Under the pieces are notes generated by a model, which was not told the origin of the DNA, made no database searches, and saw nothing but the letters and a program-made list of their open reading frames with translations. A stretch of 64,000 nt of DNA from Chthonomonas calidirosea (GTDB lineage: Bacteria > Armatimonadota > Fimbriimonadia > Fimbriimonadales > Fimbriimonadaceae), in contig CAMCWC010000002.1 in NCBI GenBank assembly GCA_945882415.1, positions 303,815 to 367,814 of the forward strand, in the 5' to 3' direction. Shown here piece by piece: positions 18,764 through 30,484 of this stretch. Position 1 is the first letter of the stretch. Each line of letters opens with the position of its first letter. The position numbers were made by a program, and so were the translations under genes.

Positions 18764-20298
18764 GAAACCTGCTCTTTGCCCTTCTCATCTGCTCACTACT
18801 CGTCGCATGTGGAAAGCCTGTCACCGAAGCAGCCGAGGACGAGCACGGCCACGAAGAGGCTGCCCATGTTGAGGGGCAAGTAAAGCTCTCCCCAGAGGGT
18901 TTGAAACTCGCTGGCATTGAGACTTTCACCGCTCAAACCCGCAAGATCCAAACCGCCCTGAGAATTCCAGGCACCGTGACGAGCACGACAAATGGAAGAG
19001 CCGTCGTCACTCCGCCGATCGCCGGCAGAGTCATCTCCATTTCCGTTCAACTCGGCGACACCGTCCGGCAGGGCCAAACGCTCGCGATTTTGGAATCACC
19101 GGAGTTGGCACAGGCCTGGTCGAGCATCGCCGATGCCACTAAGATGCGTGACTCGGCAAAATCAGACCTTGGTCAAGCAAAGTCTGAAGTCGAGCTCTCC
19201 AACGCCAAGCTGAGCGCGGCGAAGGTGAGTCTAGTTCGTCAGAGGGAACTCGCGAGAGCCGGTGCATTTAGCCAGGCGCCAATTCAGCAAGCGCAAAACG
19301 AACTCAACGAAGCTCAAAGCGAATTGCTGAGCGTTCAGAAAGAGCAGGCAAGCCATGCCGAGCAACTTCGTCGACTCGAAAACCTATTCAAGGACGGCAT
19401 CGTCTCGAAGTCCGAGCTTGAAGCGGCCCGGTTAGAGCTACAGCAAGATCAGATTCGACTCGATCGAACTGAAGCCAAGATTGAGAACGCGAAGGCAACG
19501 TACGACCGCGAGCGCAACATCGCATCCCGAGGTCTCCTAAACGCGAAAGAACTTCAGACTGCGGAGGCAGAAGTCCGTGTGAGTCAGCTGGAGCTAGACC
19601 GCGCAAGGCTCCGAGTCAGAGCGGCTGAGTCCGCGCTTCTGAGTGCAAACAAAACGATTGCGAACGCCAACGCTGTCTACTTGTCAAACACCGGAACGGG
19701 CGGTGGTTCGGTTGGCAGAGTGACCCTGGTTGCTCCAATTTCTGGAACGATTACCCATCTCGATGTGACACGTGGGCAAGCCGTAGATCGCACGCAAGTG
19801 CTGCTTGAGGTCGAGAACCTTCAGTCCGTTTGGGTGACCGCCAATGTGCCAGAGCAGGACTCTGCAAAGGTTCGCAAAGGTTCCACGGTGCAAGTGACGG
19901 TCGCCTCTCTCCCGGGACAGGTGTTCCAAGGGGTCATTCAAGTCGTTGGGTCGAAAGTGGATCCGAAGACGAGGAGCATCCCAACTCAGTGCCTCATCAC
20001 CGGAGCTGCAGGACGGCTAAAGCCAGACATGTTCGCCACGATCAGGTTGGGAGTAGGACCAGCCGTACAGGCGGTAGCCGTACCCAAATCGGCGATTCTC
20101 ATCGAAGACAAGAATTCGTATGTGTTCGTAAAAGACAGCGATAGCTTTGACAAGCGCCAGGTTGAACTTGGCCAACAGGACGGCGAAATGGTTGCGATCG
20201 TCTCCGGAGTCAAGGCGGGTGAAGTCGTGGCTTCCAAGGGCGCCTTCGTGTTGTCGAGCGAAGAGAAGAAATCGGAGCTCAAGGGGCACGATCACTGA
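18760..20298 (+). CDS. RND periplasmic adaptor lipoprotein (CzcB-type)
   Basis: A 512-residue membrane-fusion protein starting at a GTG coupled to the previous stop. Lipobox LVAC places the lipidated Cys at residue 17, followed by an acidic/His stretch ([11 protein letters not shown]) that could bind divalent metal. The lipoyl-like hairpin half is [23 protein letters not shown] long coiled-coil hairpin spans ~125-300, and the second half is [20 protein letters not shown]. It links the inner-membrane pump to the outer-membrane channel. The stop (TGA) overlaps the ATG of the pump gene by one base. Confidence 0.9.
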   Translation: MRNLLFALLICSLLVACGKPVTEAAEDEHGHEEAAHVEGQVKLSPEGLKLAGIETFTAQTRKIQTALRIPGTVTSTTNGRAVVTPPIAGRVISISVQLGDTVRQGQTLAILESPELAQAWSSIADATKMRDSAKSDLGQAKSEVELSNAKLSAAKVSLVRQRELARAGAFSQAPIQQAQNELNEAQSELLSVQKEQASHAEQLRRLENLFKDGIVSKSELEAARLELQQDQIRLDRTEAKIENAKATYDRERNIASRGLLNAKELQTAEAEVRVSQLELDRARLRVRAAESALLSANKTIANANAVYLSNTGTGGGSVGRVTLVAPISGTITHLDVTRGQAVDRTQVLLEVENLQSVWVTANVPEQDSAKVRKGSTVQVTVASLPGQVFQGVIQVVGSKVDPKTRSIPTQCLITGAAGRLKPDMFATIRLGVGPAVQAVAVPKSAILIEDKNSYVFVKDSDSFDKRQVELGQQDGEMVAIVSGVKAGEVVASKGAFVLSSEEKKSELKGHDH

Positions 20299-23200
20299 TG
20301 CTGGACAAAGTCCTTCACTTTAGTCTCACGCAGCGGTTCTTTGTCATCATCGCCACGATCCTTATGGTCGCGGTTGGGATCGTCTCCTGGCAACAGCTGA
20401 CCCTCGATGCCGTTCCCGACATCACCACCAATCAGGTCGCGATTAACACCGAAACCGGAGGGATGAGTCCAGAAGAGGTCGAGAAGCTGGTGACCTTTCC
20501 CATCGAGACTGCGATTGGGGGCATACCTGGAGTCGAGCAAGTTCGCAGTCTTAGCCAATACGGCCTTTCACAAGTGATCGTAACGTTTCGCGATGATGTC
20601 GAAACGTACTTTGCCCGAAACCTAGTCAACGAGCGGCTAACGAACGTCAAAGAGTCACTTCCGAGCGGCATCGAGGCCCCGCAGATGGGTCCAGTTTCAA
20701 CCGGTCTTGGCGACATCTACATGTACGCCCTGGAAAGCAAGACACGAAGTCCGATGGAACTTCGATCGCTCCAAGACTGGACCATTGCACCGCAACTTCG
20801 GACCGTTGCTGGCGTGGCGGAGGTTAACGCAGCTGACGGTTCGGTCAAGCAGTATCAAGTGATCGTTGAACCGAGTGCGCTTCTGGCGCGAGGAATCGCG
20901 GTCGACGAAGTTGTAACCGCACTCCAGAAGAACAACCAGAACGCGGGCGGAGGGGTTTTGGAGCGCAACGGCGAACGGGTGCTTATCCGAAGCGTTGGCC
21001 TGGCTACAAAGATCAGCGACATTGAGAAAATCGTCGTCAAGACGGAGGCCGGAATTCCGGTTCTCATTCGAGAAGTGGCAACGGTTCAACTCGGAATCCC
21101 AGTCCTTACCGGAATCAGCACCAAGGACGGCAAAGAGGCCATGACGGTAACCGTGATGATGCTCAAGGGAGCAAATGGCCGAACCGTGGCAGACGCGGTA
21201 AACGCTCGGGTCAATGAAATCAGAGCCCAACTTCCAGATGACGTGACTTTGACGACGGTTTACAACCGGTCAGATCTTGTGGGGGAGTCTGTTCACACCG
21301 TTGAAAAGAGCCTTCTGGAAGGAGGCGTCCTGGTTATCGCGGTTCTGCTCTTACTGCTCGGAAACTGGCGAGGTGCGATGATCGTTGCGATCGCTATTCC
21401 GCTCTCGATGCTGTTTGCGATCATCGGGATGAACCGATTCGGAATATCCGGCAACCTAATGAGCCTCGGCGCGATTGACTTTGGCCTCATCGTCGACGGT
21501 GCGGTCGTGATGATCGAGAATGCGGTTCGTCGACTTGCCGAAGCACGAGAGCACAAAGGGTCAACCCTTGATCGAAAGGAGGTTCGACATTCCGTCTGGG
21601 AATCGTGCCGAGAGGTCTCCAAGCCAACGGCGTTTGCCGTTACGATCATCACCGTGGTCTACTTGCCGATTCTTGCCCTTGAAGGTACGGAAGGCAAGAT
21701 GTTCAAGCCCATGGCTTTCACGGTTGTGTTTGCGCTCATCGGCGCGCTCATCTTGACCATGACTTTGATTCCCGTGCTTGCTAGCATGCTCATGTCTGGC
21801 GACACTAAAGAGGGCCGAAACCCGATCATGGAGTTTCTAAGCCGGATATATCGTGTTGCGTTGGGGTTTGCCCTGAAGCAACGCGCGGTCACCGTTGGAT
21901 TCGCCCTTGGACTGCTCGTTTTGGCCGGAGTCCTCTTCACAAAACTCGGATCAGAGTTCATACCGCAGCTCGATGAAGGATCGATCGTGATCCAACCCGT
22001 TCGAGTACGAACCGTTGATGCCGAGCAGACGGTGAAACTTGTCACGGCTTTTGAAAAGAAGGTGCTTGAAGTACCTGAAGTCATCACCGTCTTCTCGCGT
22101 AGCGGAACCCCCGAAGTCGCCACTGACCCGATGCCGCTCAGCCTCACCGACTCGTTTGTGATGCTAAAGCCACGTGAAAAGTGGCGGGATGGAATGACGA
22201 AGGAGAAGCTGATTGAAGAGCTAACGGAGAAAGTGAATCAAGTTCCGGGACAGGGCTACAACTTTTCGCAACCGATCCAAATGAGGTTCTCCGAACTCGT
22301 ATCGGGCGTCAAGGCGGATATCGGGATCAAGGTCTTCGGCGAGGATCTCCGAGAGCTGAAGACAAAAGCTGATGAAATTGCGGCAGTAGTTCGGGCGCTG
22401 CCCGGTGCCCAGGATGTTGAGGTCGAGCAGGTCGATGAGGTTCCGGTGCTTCAGATCGACATTGATCGAGATGCCATCGCTCGCGTTGGAGTGAGCGTTG
22501 ACGACATTCAAGAACTGGTCAAAGTTGCGCTTGGAGGAGAACGGGTTGGACAGATCATCGAAGGTGACAAACGATTTGCTTTGACGGTGAAACTCCCGGA
22601 CCGGATTCGAAACGATGTCAATGAGATCAAATCGATTCTCATCGAGACCCCGGAAGGCGGTGGTGTTCCACTCTCGTCCCTTGCCCAGATTGAGATTGCC
22701 CCGGCATCTGCGCAGATTTCGCGAGAAATGGGCAAACGTCGTGTTGTGGTTCAGCTCAATGTTCGAGGAACCGATCTTGGCAGCTTCGTGCTCGCCGCAC
22801 AGAACGCGATCAAGGGCAGCGTTCGGCTGAAAGAAGGCTATTACATTACTTGGGGAGGTCAGTTCGAGAATCTGCAAAAGGCTTCGGCTCGGCTCACGTT
22901 AGTGGTTCCGATTGCCTTATCCCTCATCTTCGTTCTGCTCTTTTCAACGTTTGGCTCTCTTCGACAAGCGTTCCTGATCTTCACCGGAGTTCCATTGGCA
23001 ATAACGGGGGGAATCATCGGCCTATTTAGTCGTGGAATGCCGTTCAGCATCACGGCCGGGGTTGGGTTCATCGCGCTATCTGGGGTCGCCGTTCTCAACG
23101 GGGTCGTGATGGTTTCGGCCATCAACCTGCTTCGAGAGGAAGGAAAGCTTGGAGTCGCAGACGCGGTGCGTGAGGGTGCAGCCCAAAGGTTGCGTCCGGT

Positions 23201-23384
23201 TTTGATGACCGCCCTTGTCGCTGCATTGGGGTTCATCCCCATGGCGATCAACACAGGAATCGGCGCAGAAGTTCAGCGCCCCCTTGCTACGGTCGTAATC
23301 GGCGGAATCATTTCGGCAACGATCTTGACTTTGCTCGTTCTGCCGGTCCTTTACACCTGGTTCGAAAAGGACGGATCGCCTTAG
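20298..23384 (+). CDS. Heavy-metal RND efflux pump (CzcA/CnrA type)
   Basis: A 1028-residue inner-membrane proton/metal antiporter of the HME-RND family with 12 membrane helices. The fourth-helix signature is [17 protein letters not shown], with Asp394, Asp400 and Glu407. This DFGxxxDG form is that of CzcA/CnrA-type pumps for Co/Zn/Cd/Ni, whereas Cu/Ag pumps (CusA) lack the first Asp. Other motifs: [20 protein letters not shown] near the N-terminus and [21 protein letters not shown] in the second half. With the two upstream genes it forms a complete tripartite exporter. A strong hairpin follows the stop. Confidence 0.92.
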   Translation: MLDKVLHFSLTQRFFVIIATILMVAVGIVSWQQLTLDAVPDITTNQVAINTETGGMSPEEVEKLVTFPIETAIGGIPGVEQVRSLSQYGLSQVIVTFRDDVETYFARNLVNERLTNVKESLPSGIEAPQMGPVSTGLGDIYMYALESKTRSPMELRSLQDWTIAPQLRTVAGVAEVNAADGSVKQYQVIVEPSALLARGIAVDEVVTALQKNNQNAGGGVLERNGERVLIRSVGLATKISDIEKIVVKTEAGIPVLIREVATVQLGIPVLTGISTKDGKEAMTVTVMMLKGANGRTVADAVNARVNEIRAQLPDDVTLTTVYNRSDLVGESVHTVEKSLLEGGVLVIAVLLLLLGNWRGAMIVAIAIPLSMLFAIIGMNRFGISGNLMSLGAIDFGLIVDGAVVMIENAVRRLAEAREHKGSTLDRKEVRHSVWESCREVSKPTAFAVTIITVVYLPILALEGTEGKMFKPMAFTVVFALIGALILTMTLIPVLASMLMSGDTKEGRNPIMEFLSRIYRVALGFALKQRAVTVGFALGLLVLAGVLFTKLGSEFIPQLDEGSIVIQPVRVRTVDAEQTVKLVTAFEKKVLEVPEVITVFSRSGTPEVATDPMPLSLTDSFVMLKPREKWRDGMTKEKLIEELTEKVNQVPGQGYNFSQPIQMRFSELVSGVKADIGIKVFGEDLRELKTKADEIAAVVRALPGAQDVEVEQVDEVPVLQIDIDRDAIARVGVSVDDIQELVKVALGGERVGQIIEGDKRFALTVKLPDRIRNDVNEIKSILIETPEGGGVPLSSLAQIEIAPASAQISREMGKRRVVVQLNVRGTDLGSFVLAAQNAIKGSVRLKEGYYITWGGQFENLQKASARLTLVVPIALSLIFVLLFSTFGSLRQAFLIFTGVPLAITGGIIGLFSRGMPFSITAGVGFIALSGVAVLNGVVMVSAINLLREEGKLGVADAVREGAAQRLRPVLMTALVAALGFIPMAINTGIGAEVQRPLATVVIGGIISATILTLLVLPVLYTWFEKDGSP

Positions 23385-23390
23385 CTAATT

Positions 23391-23436
23391 CAGCGTTCCT
23401 CTCCCGTTACCGATCGGCAACGGGAGAGGAACGCTG
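23391..23436 (+). terminator. 18-bp perfect hairpin after the RND operon
   Basis: Left arm 23391-23408 and right arm 23419-23436 are exact reverse complements (18 bp, core CTCTCCCGTT / AACGGGAGAG). The 10-nt loop contains CCGATCGG, itself self-complementary. It lies 6 bp past the pump's stop codon. No long T-tract follows, but stability should be high. Confidence 0.75.
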
Positions 23437-23548
23437 TCATCTGGGCGAAGCCGAAGCCGCAATACGTGGCATTCGTTCTCGATTCCCTACCTTCCGAGAT
23501 GGCTATTTTCATAGTAATCTTGTCTCGTTGCCGTCAGTGGAGATCACA

Positions 23549-25972
23549 ATGTTGTCACCTAACCGCTCCGTCAGTTTCGCTCTGGTGCTCATGCTCTGTC
23601 CCGTCATCGGCAACACCGAATCCGCTCTTATGTCGAACCCTCCTACCGTCGCTCCGAACTTGCCCGCGCAGCTCTATCCGGTCACGGCGGTCCGTCTGCT
23701 GCCCGGGCCATTTGCAGACGCGGTCCGTGCCAATCGGGAGTACGTTCTGGCGCACGATGCCGACAAGCTTTTGGCGCCATTCCGCCGTGAGGCCGGTCTC
23801 TCGCCGCGAAAGGAGTCTTACGGAAACTGGGAGAACATCGGCCTGGACGGGCACACGGCGGGGCACTACCTATCCGCCCTCGCCAGCCTGATCGCCACCG
23901 GGCAAGACACGCCAGAAGGGGAGTTGCAGCGGCGCCTGACATATATGGTGAGCGAACTAGCCGAGTGCCAAAAAGCTGGTGGCGACGGCTATGTGGGCGG
24001 AGTTCCGGGCAGCAAAGCGCTTTGGGCCGAAATCGGAAAGGGCAATGTCGATGCGATCAATCGAAAGTGGGTGCCTTGGTACAACATCCACAAAACCTAC
24101 GCCGGACTCCGCGACGCCTACCTGCTCACTGGAAATGAGCAAGCCAAAACCGTGCTGGTCGGCATGACCGATTGGGCCCTAGCCTTGGCGGCAAAACTCT
24201 CGGACGACCAGCTACAACGCATGCTCGCCCAAGAACATGGCGGCATCAACGAATCGTTCGCCGACGTTTACGCGATCACCGGCGACGAGAAGTATCTCGC
24301 CCTGGCGCAGCGATTCAACCACTTGGCCCTTCTGAAGCCGCTAAAGGACCGACAGGATCGTCTGACCGGACTTCACGCGAACACACAAATTCCCAAAGTC
24401 ATCGGCTTCTCTCGCATCGCCCAACTCCAGGGGTCCGATGAAGATGAGAACGCCAGCCGCTTCTTCTGGGAAACGGTAACAAAGACTCGCAGCGTAGCCT
24501 TCGGCGGCAATAGCGTCTCAGAGCACTTTAACGACCCGAAGGACTTCAACGGACTCGTTCAGCACCGCGAGGGCCCGGAGACCTGCAACACCTACAACAT
24601 GCTCCGGCTGACCGAGGGCCTCTTTGCCGGCCAGCCTGATGCAAAGTACGTTGATTTCTACGAGCGCGCTCTCTTCAACCACATCCTCGGCTCAATCAAT
24701 GTCCAACATCCGGGCTATGTCTACTTCACGCCGCTGCGCCCCGGGCACTACCGCGTCTATTCGCAACCCGGCGAGGGCTTCTGGTGCTGCGTTGGCACCG
24801 GGATGGAGAACCCCGGACGATACGGTCAGTTCGTCTATGCCAAGTCGCAAGAAGGCGTTTACGTAAACCTGTTCCTGGCTTCAGAACTCACCGACGCCTC
24901 GCGCGGACTGACACTGCGGCAAGAAACCAAGTTCCCCGATGAAGGCCGAACCCGGTTGCGATTGTCCCTGAAGGATTCTCAAAGCTTCACCCTCTTCCTG
25001 CGGCATCCGAGTTGGGTTGACGCGGGCAAGTTTGAGGTGAAAGTGAACGGCCAGAAGGTTCCGGTTGAATCTGCTCCGACAACTTATCAAGCCATCAAGC
25101 GGCTTTGGAAAGACGGCGACCAGATCGAAGTAAGCCTGCCGATGCGCACGACCGTCGAAAGACTGCCGGACAACTCAGACTGGGTTTCCATCCTCCACGG
25201 CCCAATTGTCTTGGCATCAACCACCACCACGTCCGACCAGCCGGGACTCTTCGCCGGCCCTGGACGCGGCGACCATATCGCCCAAGGTCCGCTCGTGCCA
25301 ATCGACAACCTGCCTTCCTTGCTGTCCACTCCGGATCAGCTGCCGAAGCAGATCGTTCCCGATACAGCCGCTGGTCCCTTGCACTTCAAAATCTTCGCCC
25401 CTGTCTCGACCTCAGAACAGAAAGAGATCAAGCTCATGCCGTTTTTCCGACTCCAAGAGTCCCGGTACCAACTGGTCTGGGACCTCACGACACCGGAGAA
25501 ACTCGCAGCCAAAAAAGCCGAGCAAGCGGCCTTGGAAAAAGCAAAGATCGAACGCGATCGAGCGACGATCGACCGCGTCGCCGTTGGCGAACAGCAGCCA
25601 GAAGTGGATCACGAAATGGACGGCGAAGGGCTGGAAACCGGTTTCCACAACGGCCGCCGGTGGCGACACGGGCGTTCGATCCAATACACCCTGAACCTCC
25701 GCGGAGCCAAATCAGCAGAGCTCGAAGTCACCTACTCCGGTGACGATGCCAACCGAACATTTGACATCTTTGTAAACGATCAAAGGCTCACCACCCAAAT
25801 CCTGAAAGGTGAGAAGCGTGGCGGCTTTATCGAGGTGAAGTACGTCCTGACCGCGGCATTGATCCAAAATGCTAAGGACGGAAAGTTGGTGGTTCGGTTT
25901 GTGGGTAAGGACTCCCTCGCGGGTGGCTTGTATGATCTACGCTTGCTTCGAAAGACAAGCGGGAGCGAATAG
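23549..25972 (+). CDS. GH127/GH146-type beta-L-arabinofuranosidase
   Basis: About 807 residues. The ATG at 23549 has GGAG 8 nt upstream and a signal peptide ([18 protein letters not shown]); a TTG 21 bp upstream is an alternative. The all-alpha barrel contains the zinc/thiolate active site of the GH127 clan: Glu344 and Cys346 in [10 protein letters not shown], and Cys413-Cys414 in [12 protein letters not shown] beta-sandwich follows, and the last ~150 residues resemble the DUF6805 module ([16 protein letters not shown]). It would release L-arabinose from plant arabinan, extensin or arabinogalactan. It is 2 bp upstream of a GH95 gene; both are likely co-transcribed. Confidence 0.88.
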   Translation: MLSPNRSVSFALVLMLCPVIGNTESALMSNPPTVAPNLPAQLYPVTAVRLLPGPFADAVRANREYVLAHDADKLLAPFRREAGLSPRKESYGNWENIGLDGHTAGHYLSALASLIATGQDTPEGELQRRLTYMVSELAECQKAGGDGYVGGVPGSKALWAEIGKGNVDAINRKWVPWYNIHKTYAGLRDAYLLTGNEQAKTVLVGMTDWALALAAKLSDDQLQRMLAQEHGGINESFADVYAITGDEKYLALAQRFNHLALLKPLKDRQDRLTGLHANTQIPKVIGFSRIAQLQGSDEDENASRFFWETVTKTRSVAFGGNSVSEHFNDPKDFNGLVQHREGPETCNTYNMLRLTEGLFAGQPDAKYVDFYERALFNHILGSINVQHPGYVYFTPLRPGHYRVYSQPGEGFWCCVGTGMENPGRYGQFVYAKSQEGVYVNLFLASELTDASRGLTLRQETKFPDEGRTRLRLSLKDSQSFTLFLRHPSWVDAGKFEVKVNGQKVPVESAPTTYQAIKRLWKDGDQIEVSLPMRTTVERLPDNSDWVSILHGPIVLASTTTTSDQPGLFAGPGRGDHIAQGPLVPIDNLPSLLSTPDQLPKQIVPDTAAGPLHFKIFAPVSTSEQKEIKLMPFFRLQESRYQLVWDLTTPEKLAAKKAEQAALEKAKIERDRATIDRVAVGEQQPEVDHEMDGEGLETGFHNGRRWRHGRSIQYTLNLRGAKSAELEVTYSGDDANRTFDIFVNDQRLTTQILKGEKRGGFIEVKYVLTAALIQNAKDGKLVVRFVGKDSLAGGLYDLRLLRKTSGSE

Positions 25973-25974
25973 AA

Positions 25975-28323
25975 ATGGCTGAATTGACTCGACGCGACCT
26001 GATCGCTGGTACCGCCGCAATTGCCGCTGCTGGCCCGCTTTCTGCTCTTGACCTTGGTGCCCTCGTGAAAGAATCGAATCTCGAACTCTGGTTTGAAAAG
26101 CCCGCTGCAACCTGGACCGAAGCATTGCCGGTCGGAAACGGACGGCTTGCGGCGATGGTCTTCGGAGGTGTGCGCGAAGAGCGCCTCGCCCTCAACGAAG
26201 GCAACATTTGGGCGGGCGGACCGCGTGAATATGACAATCCGGAAGCGCTTGCTGCTCTGCCAGAAATTCGCCGCCGGATTCTTGCGGGGCAATACCGCGA
26301 GGCACATGAGCTCACAAACGCCAAGTTCATGGGCAAGCCGATGGGGCAGGCACCTTACCAGCCGCTCGGGGACCTAATTCTCAACTTCGAGCACCCTTCC
26401 GAACCAACAAGCTACCGAAGGGAACTCAATCTCAACGACGCCGTCGCCCGCACCACGTATACGGTCGATGGGATCCAATTCCAGCGGGAAGTCTTTGCGA
26501 GCCACCCTGCAGGTTTGATCGTCTGCTCCTTGACCGGATCGAAGAAAGGATCGCTCTCGTTCTCCATTCAATTCCGCAAAAGGGACAGGGCGAAGACCTC
26601 CGTCACCGGACAAACCCTCAGGATCGAAGGAACGAGCGGCGAGCATGCCGGAATTCCGGGCTCCATTCGATACGTGGGACTTGCACAACTTCAAGTCAAG
26701 GGCGGCCAAATCAGCGTCAAAGACGATGTCATCACCGTCAAAAATGCCGATTCGGCAACCATCCTGTTTTCAGCCGGATCGAGTTACCGAAACTACAATG
26801 ATCTCACCGGTAATCCCGATAACATCGCCACGGCGCCGCTGGAGGCCGCAAAAGGAAAGACCCTCGCCAGCCTGAAGCGAGAACACATTCGAGACCACCA
26901 ACGTTTGTTTGAGACAGTAGCGCTAGACCTTGGTCCAGCTCGCAACCGGCCGACAATCGAACGAACCAAGGACTTTCAAGAAGGGAGGGATCCTGGCTTA
27001 GCCGCGCTCTATTTCCAATATGGTCGCTATTTGATGATCGCCGGCTCGCGACCAGGCGGTCCGCCGCTCACCTTGCAGGGGCTGTGGAACGAAAGCTCCA
27101 CACCACCTTGGGGGAGCAAGTACACGATCAATATCAACACCGAAATGAACTACTGGCCCGCAGAAACGTGCGGGTTAAGTGAATGTCATGAACCCCTGTT
27201 CGGGTTAATCGAAGACATCTCCAAACCCGGGGCAACGACCGCGAAAAAGCATTACGGCGCGGGCGGTTGGGTCGCTCACCACAACACGGATGGTTGGCGC
27301 GGAACTGCGCCAGTCGACGGTGCCACGTGGGGGATTTGGCCGATGGGCGGCGCCTGGCTCTGCACCCACCTTTGGGAGCGCTACCTCTTCACTGGCAACA
27401 AGGCCGAGTTGGCGAAGCACTACCCGCTCATGAAGGGGGCAGCCAAGTTCTTCTTGACCTCAAACATCGATCTTCCGGGCACCAATTATCGCGTAACTTG
27501 TCCGTCGATCTCGCCCGAAAACGATCACCGTCCCGGCGTTTCCATCTGCGCTGGACCAACGATGGACAACCAAATCCAGCGCGATCTCTTTTCCGCCTGC
27601 ATCGGTGCGGCCGCGGTTCTAGAAAAGGACGCCGGATTCGTTCAGGAGCTGAAGGTGGCCCTCGAAAAGCTCCCGCCAAACCAAATCGGAAAGGGTGGCC
27701 AACTCCAGGAATGGATTGAGGACCTCGACATGGAGGCTCCGGAGCGAACCCACCGCCACGTTTCTCACCTGTACGGCGTCTTCCCCAGCGCACAAATCTC
27801 CCCGGAAACCACTCCGGAACTTGCCAAAGCCGCGCGCCGGAGTTTGGAACTTCGTGGTGACGAAGGAACCGGCTGGAGCCTGGCCTGGAAGATCAACTTC
27901 TGGGCACGACTACTAGATGGCGACCGCGCCTACAAGTTAGCGAAGGACGCCCTGAGGCCGACCAACGGTCGATCGGGCGGCGTGTATCCAAACTTGTTCG
28001 ATGCCCACCCGCCATTCCAAATCGACGGCAACTTTGGATTCACATCGGGCGTCGCTGAAATGCTTCTCCAATCGCACGCGGGCAAGATTCATTTGCTCCC
28101 GGCCCTGCCCAGTGCATGGCCAAAAGGCAGCGTGAAGGGGCTCCGGGCGCGGGGTGGGTTCTCCGTCGATATCGAATGGGAAGACGGCAAGCTCACGCAA
28201 GCAACCATCCGAAGTATCTGGGGAACCAAGGCGACAGTTCAGTACGGCGATGCCAACCTTAACGTTGACCTTTTGCCCGGCGGACGCAAGCTAGTCCGTG
28301 CCCGAGAACTACAAGATCTATGA
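25975..28323 (+). CDS. GH95 alpha-L-fucosidase / alpha-L-galactosidase
   Basis: A 782-residue protein with a twin-arginine signal ([16 protein letters not shown]). GH95 motifs run in order: [16 protein letters not shown] at the start of the beta domain; [11 protein letters not shown] in the (alpha/alpha)6 barrel, whose Asn residues (Asn388, Asn392) match the catalytic Asn region; CPSISPEND; and [13 protein letters not shown] near the C-terminus. The family acts on terminal alpha-1,2-L-fucose or L-galactose by inversion. It starts 2 bp after the GH127 stop, which points to joint attack on fucosylated arabinogalactan or xyloglucan side chains. Confidence 0.92.
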   Translation: MAELTRRDLIAGTAAIAAAGPLSALDLGALVKESNLELWFEKPAATWTEALPVGNGRLAAMVFGGVREERLALNEGNIWAGGPREYDNPEALAALPEIRRRILAGQYREAHELTNAKFMGKPMGQAPYQPLGDLILNFEHPSEPTSYRRELNLNDAVARTTYTVDGIQFQREVFASHPAGLIVCSLTGSKKGSLSFSIQFRKRDRAKTSVTGQTLRIEGTSGEHAGIPGSIRYVGLAQLQVKGGQISVKDDVITVKNADSATILFSAGSSYRNYNDLTGNPDNIATAPLEAAKGKTLASLKREHIRDHQRLFETVALDLGPARNRPTIERTKDFQEGRDPGLAALYFQYGRYLMIAGSRPGGPPLTLQGLWNESSTPPWGSKYTININTEMNYWPAETCGLSECHEPLFGLIEDISKPGATTAKKHYGAGGWVAHHNTDGWRGTAPVDGATWGIWPMGGAWLCTHLWERYLFTGNKAELAKHYPLMKGAAKFFLTSNIDLPGTNYRVTCPSISPENDHRPGVSICAGPTMDNQIQRDLFSACIGAAAVLEKDAGFVQELKVALEKLPPNQIGKGGQLQEWIEDLDMEAPERTHRHVSHLYGVFPSAQISPETTPELAKAARRSLELRGDEGTGWSLAWKINFWARLLDGDRAYKLAKDALRPTNGRSGGVYPNLFDAHPPFQIDGNFGFTSGVAEMLLQSHAGKIHLLPALPSAWPKGSVKGLRARGGFSVDIEWEDGKLTQATIRSIWGTKATVQYGDANLNVDLLPGGRKLVRARELQDL

Positions 28324-28339
28324 ACTCAGCACGATTGGA

Positions 28340-29236
28340 TTAGCCACCGCGCACAATCTTCTCGGTGAACATTCCAACTGGGCCCGACTCGGCGAAGAAA
28401 GCCCAGTCGTTTAACTCGGACACCGGCAACGAGACCTGATCTCCTTGCTTCATTCCACGGACTTTAAATGGCGAACTCATCAACTTGCCGTGGATCATGT
28501 CGTCCGCCACACGCTCAACCGCGATCCACATAAACTCAACGTTGTGCCCGTCACCAAGGGGTCCCTTGACGATCTGGAGTTCCGGGTCACCGCCCTTGCC
28601 GAGAGCCTCGACGAACTCTGGCCATCTGCTTCTGGCCTCCGCAACGGCCGCCGCCATTCGGTCATCACTTGGGTCCACCAGCATGACTTCATCGCCCTGC
28701 CCTTCCGCAAAGAGTTCGAGAATCTGCCCCGCGATGAGTTGTTCCCGCATCTCCGGCGAAAAGCGGATGCAATGGTTGTTATCTGTCCTCCACAGCAAAA
28801 GCGCCTCATCGTCCGCATATTCGGCCAGCACTCGCCCAAGGCTGATCAGCACCTGATTCCAGCGCTCCTCTTCCAAGGGTGTAGGACTGAAGAAGGACGC
28901 AAAGCTCTTGTGCTCCAAAATCGCTTCACGCAACCGTGATTCCGGTATCTGCTCGGCCATTTGCTCCGCGGTCAATTGCGGTGCGCCGTAAGTCATCGGA
29001 GCCTGCATCACTTTCAACGAGGCTCCGTTGATAAGCAAGGACAATTCGAGCGCGTTCCCCGACACTTCGATCTCAACGCCAGCACGCTCAGCGGCCGCCT
29101 TTAACGGTTCAGGCTGAACAAGGGTCGGAGTCCGATAAAGGAGGATCAACGCCCGGAACGGCCCGCGGCTGCGCCGTCGTATGACAACAATCGCGCCGCC
29201 GGTCAGTACTATCGCCGCAATGACCCACCAAATCAC
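28340..29236 (-). CDS. DUF2314-domain protein with N-terminal membrane anchor
   Basis: A 298-residue protein. Residues 2-20 are one transmembrane segment (WWVIAAIVLTGGAIVVI) followed by basic residues. The middle resembles DUF4261-type domains (a guess). The last ~75 residues match my memory of DUF2314: DGHNVEFMWIAVERV, FKVRGMKQGDQVSLPVSELNDWAF. Function unknown. It converges with the GH95 gene and diverges from a DinB-family gene. Confidence 0.7.
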   Translation of the reverse strand: MIWWVIAAIVLTGGAIVVIRRRSRGPFRALILLYRTPTLVQPEPLKAAAERAGVEIEVSGNALELSLLINGASLKVMQAPMTYGAPQLTAEQMAEQIPESRLREAILEHKSFASFFSPTPLEEERWNQVLISLGRVLAEYADDEALLLWRTDNNHCIRFSPEMREQLIAGQILELFAEGQGDEVMLVDPSDDRMAAAVAEARSRWPEFVEALGKGGDPELQIVKGPLGDGHNVEFMWIAVERVADDMIHGKLMSSPFKVRGMKQGDQVSLPVSELNDWAFFAESGPVGMFTEKIVRGG

Positions 29237-29295
29237 GAGCCGATTCTACAACTTCGACAAAAGCCATTTGCCTGAAGAGTAGAATCGCGCGGAAC

Positions 29296-29781
29296 ATGGA
29301 CGAGATTCAGACCGCCAGAGCCGATCTTCAGCAAGCCACCGAACGAGTACTGCACCTCGTGAGCCTCACCCCAGATGAGCACCTATTCTGGAAGCCAAGC
29401 GCGTCGGCTCGATCGATCGGAGAAATCGTCGCCCACACCGCCCATGCCCTCAAAAACATCCTCGGTCAGCTACAGGGCACGCCCTTTCCGCCTGCAAATA
29501 GCACCGAAGCAAATCCGCTCTTCCTGGAGCACGACCGGCAGTTCGCAGATCGGACAACCCTGCTCGAGTATTTCCGCACCCATCGAGACAACTACGATCA
29601 GTACTTAGCTGCCCTCACTTCCGATGACCTAGATGTTATCGCGACGTTGCCGTTCGGTCTCGGACAAGCCCCGGTGAGATTCTTCATGAAAGCCGGCGCG
29701 GACCACACCGCCAGCCACATCCCGCAGATTGAGTACATCCAGACCATCTACGGCGACCACGACTGGCACACCGGTTTCTGA
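29296..29781 (+). CDS. DinB-family (DUF664-like) putative metalloenzyme
   Basis: A 161-residue four-helix-bundle protein. It has the DinB/YfiT-type histidine pattern: a first His in IVAHTAHAL and the C-terminal DHTASHIPQIEYI pair, which would bind one divalent metal. Such proteins are often thiol-dependent S-transferases. A -10-like TAGAAT (29280-29285) ends 10 nt before the ATG. An inverted repeat lies about 90 bp past its stop. Confidence 0.85.
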   Translation: MDEIQTARADLQQATERVLHLVSLTPDEHLFWKPSASARSIGEIVAHTAHALKNILGQLQGTPFPPANSTEANPLFLEHDRQFADRTTLLEYFRTHRDNYDQYLAALTSDDLDVIATLPFGLGQAPVRFFMKAGADHTASHIPQIEYIQTIYGDHDWHTGF

Positions 29782-29871
29782 AGCCAGAACCTGCTCGACG
29801 CTTGACTAACCGGCTCGATCCCTCAGTTTCTATTGGTTCCTGCTGCACATTACGCACCGATTCCCAACTCC

Positions 29872-29903
29872 CTATTGTCGTTTTGGGCCGTTTTCGACAA
29901 TAG
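29872..29903. repeat. Inverted repeat between DinB and AHSA1 genes
   Basis: CTATTGTCG (29872-29880) and CGACAATAG (29895-29903) with a 14-nt spacer holding GGGCC. It could be the terminator of the DinB-family gene or an operator for the AHSA1 gene that starts about 65-90 bp downstream. Confidence 0.4.
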
Positions 29904-29965
29904 CGGGGTGAATTTGGGCCCAAATCGGGCGAATGAACGGATCAAACCGCGCCTGCGTCTAGGCA

Positions 29966-30484
29966 ATGCGCAACACTACAACTCGCAAAACCATGAACCC
30001 ATTCACCCCAAATCCAGAGCTGGACCTCGTCCTGGTACGAGAATCCGCCGTTCCGCCCGAGCTCGTTTATCAGGCATACACCACGCCGGAGTTGCTCGAA
30101 CAATGGTTTTGCCCGCGCCCATACAAAGCGGTCGACTGGGAAATCGAGCTCACCCCCGGAGGCGCCTTCAACTCGGTAATCGTGTCGCCCGAAGGTCAGC
30201 GATTCCCGGGCGCCGGTTGCATTCTCCAGGCAGTGGAGAACAAAACGTTGATCTTTACGAATGCGGTGACCGCCGGCTTCCGACCGGCAATCAACGAAGG
30301 CGAAGACGCTTTCTCCTTTACGGCAATCATCCAGCTCGAACCGAGCGGAACCGGGTCCAGATACACCGCTACCGTCATGCACGCCGATGCCGCATCAAAA
30401 CATAAGCACGAAACGATGGGCTTCTTCGACGGCTGGAACGCCGCTTTTGACCAGCTTATTGAACTGATGTCGAACCACACCTAG
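29966..30484 (+). CDS. AHSA1/SRPBCC-domain protein
   Basis: A 172-residue Bet v1-like protein: LVRESAVPPELVYQAYTTPELLEQWFCPRP at the start, GGAFNSVIVSP, and the terminal helix FFDGWNAAFDQLIELM. The ATG at 29993 (residue 10) is an alternative start. Unlike the other two AHSA1 genes here, it has no adjacent ArsR gene. The stop overlaps the end of a degraded ABC-transporter ATPase fragment on the other strand. Ligand unknown. Confidence 0.85.
   Translation: MRNTTTRKTMNPFTPNPELDLVLVRESAVPPELVYQAYTTPELLEQWFCPRPYKAVDWEIELTPGGAFNSVIVSPEGQRFPGAGCILQAVENKTLIFTNAVTAGFRPAINEGEDAFSFTAIIQLEPSGTGSRYTATVMHADAASKHKHETMGFFDGWNAAFDQLIELMSNHT

Noticed and set aside
20298..23384. Labelling the RND pump as a copper/silver exporter (CusA)
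   Set aside because: The helix-4 motif is [11 protein letters not shown], the Co/Zn/Cd/Ni form, not the AIGAMVDAA form of Cu/Ag pumps.
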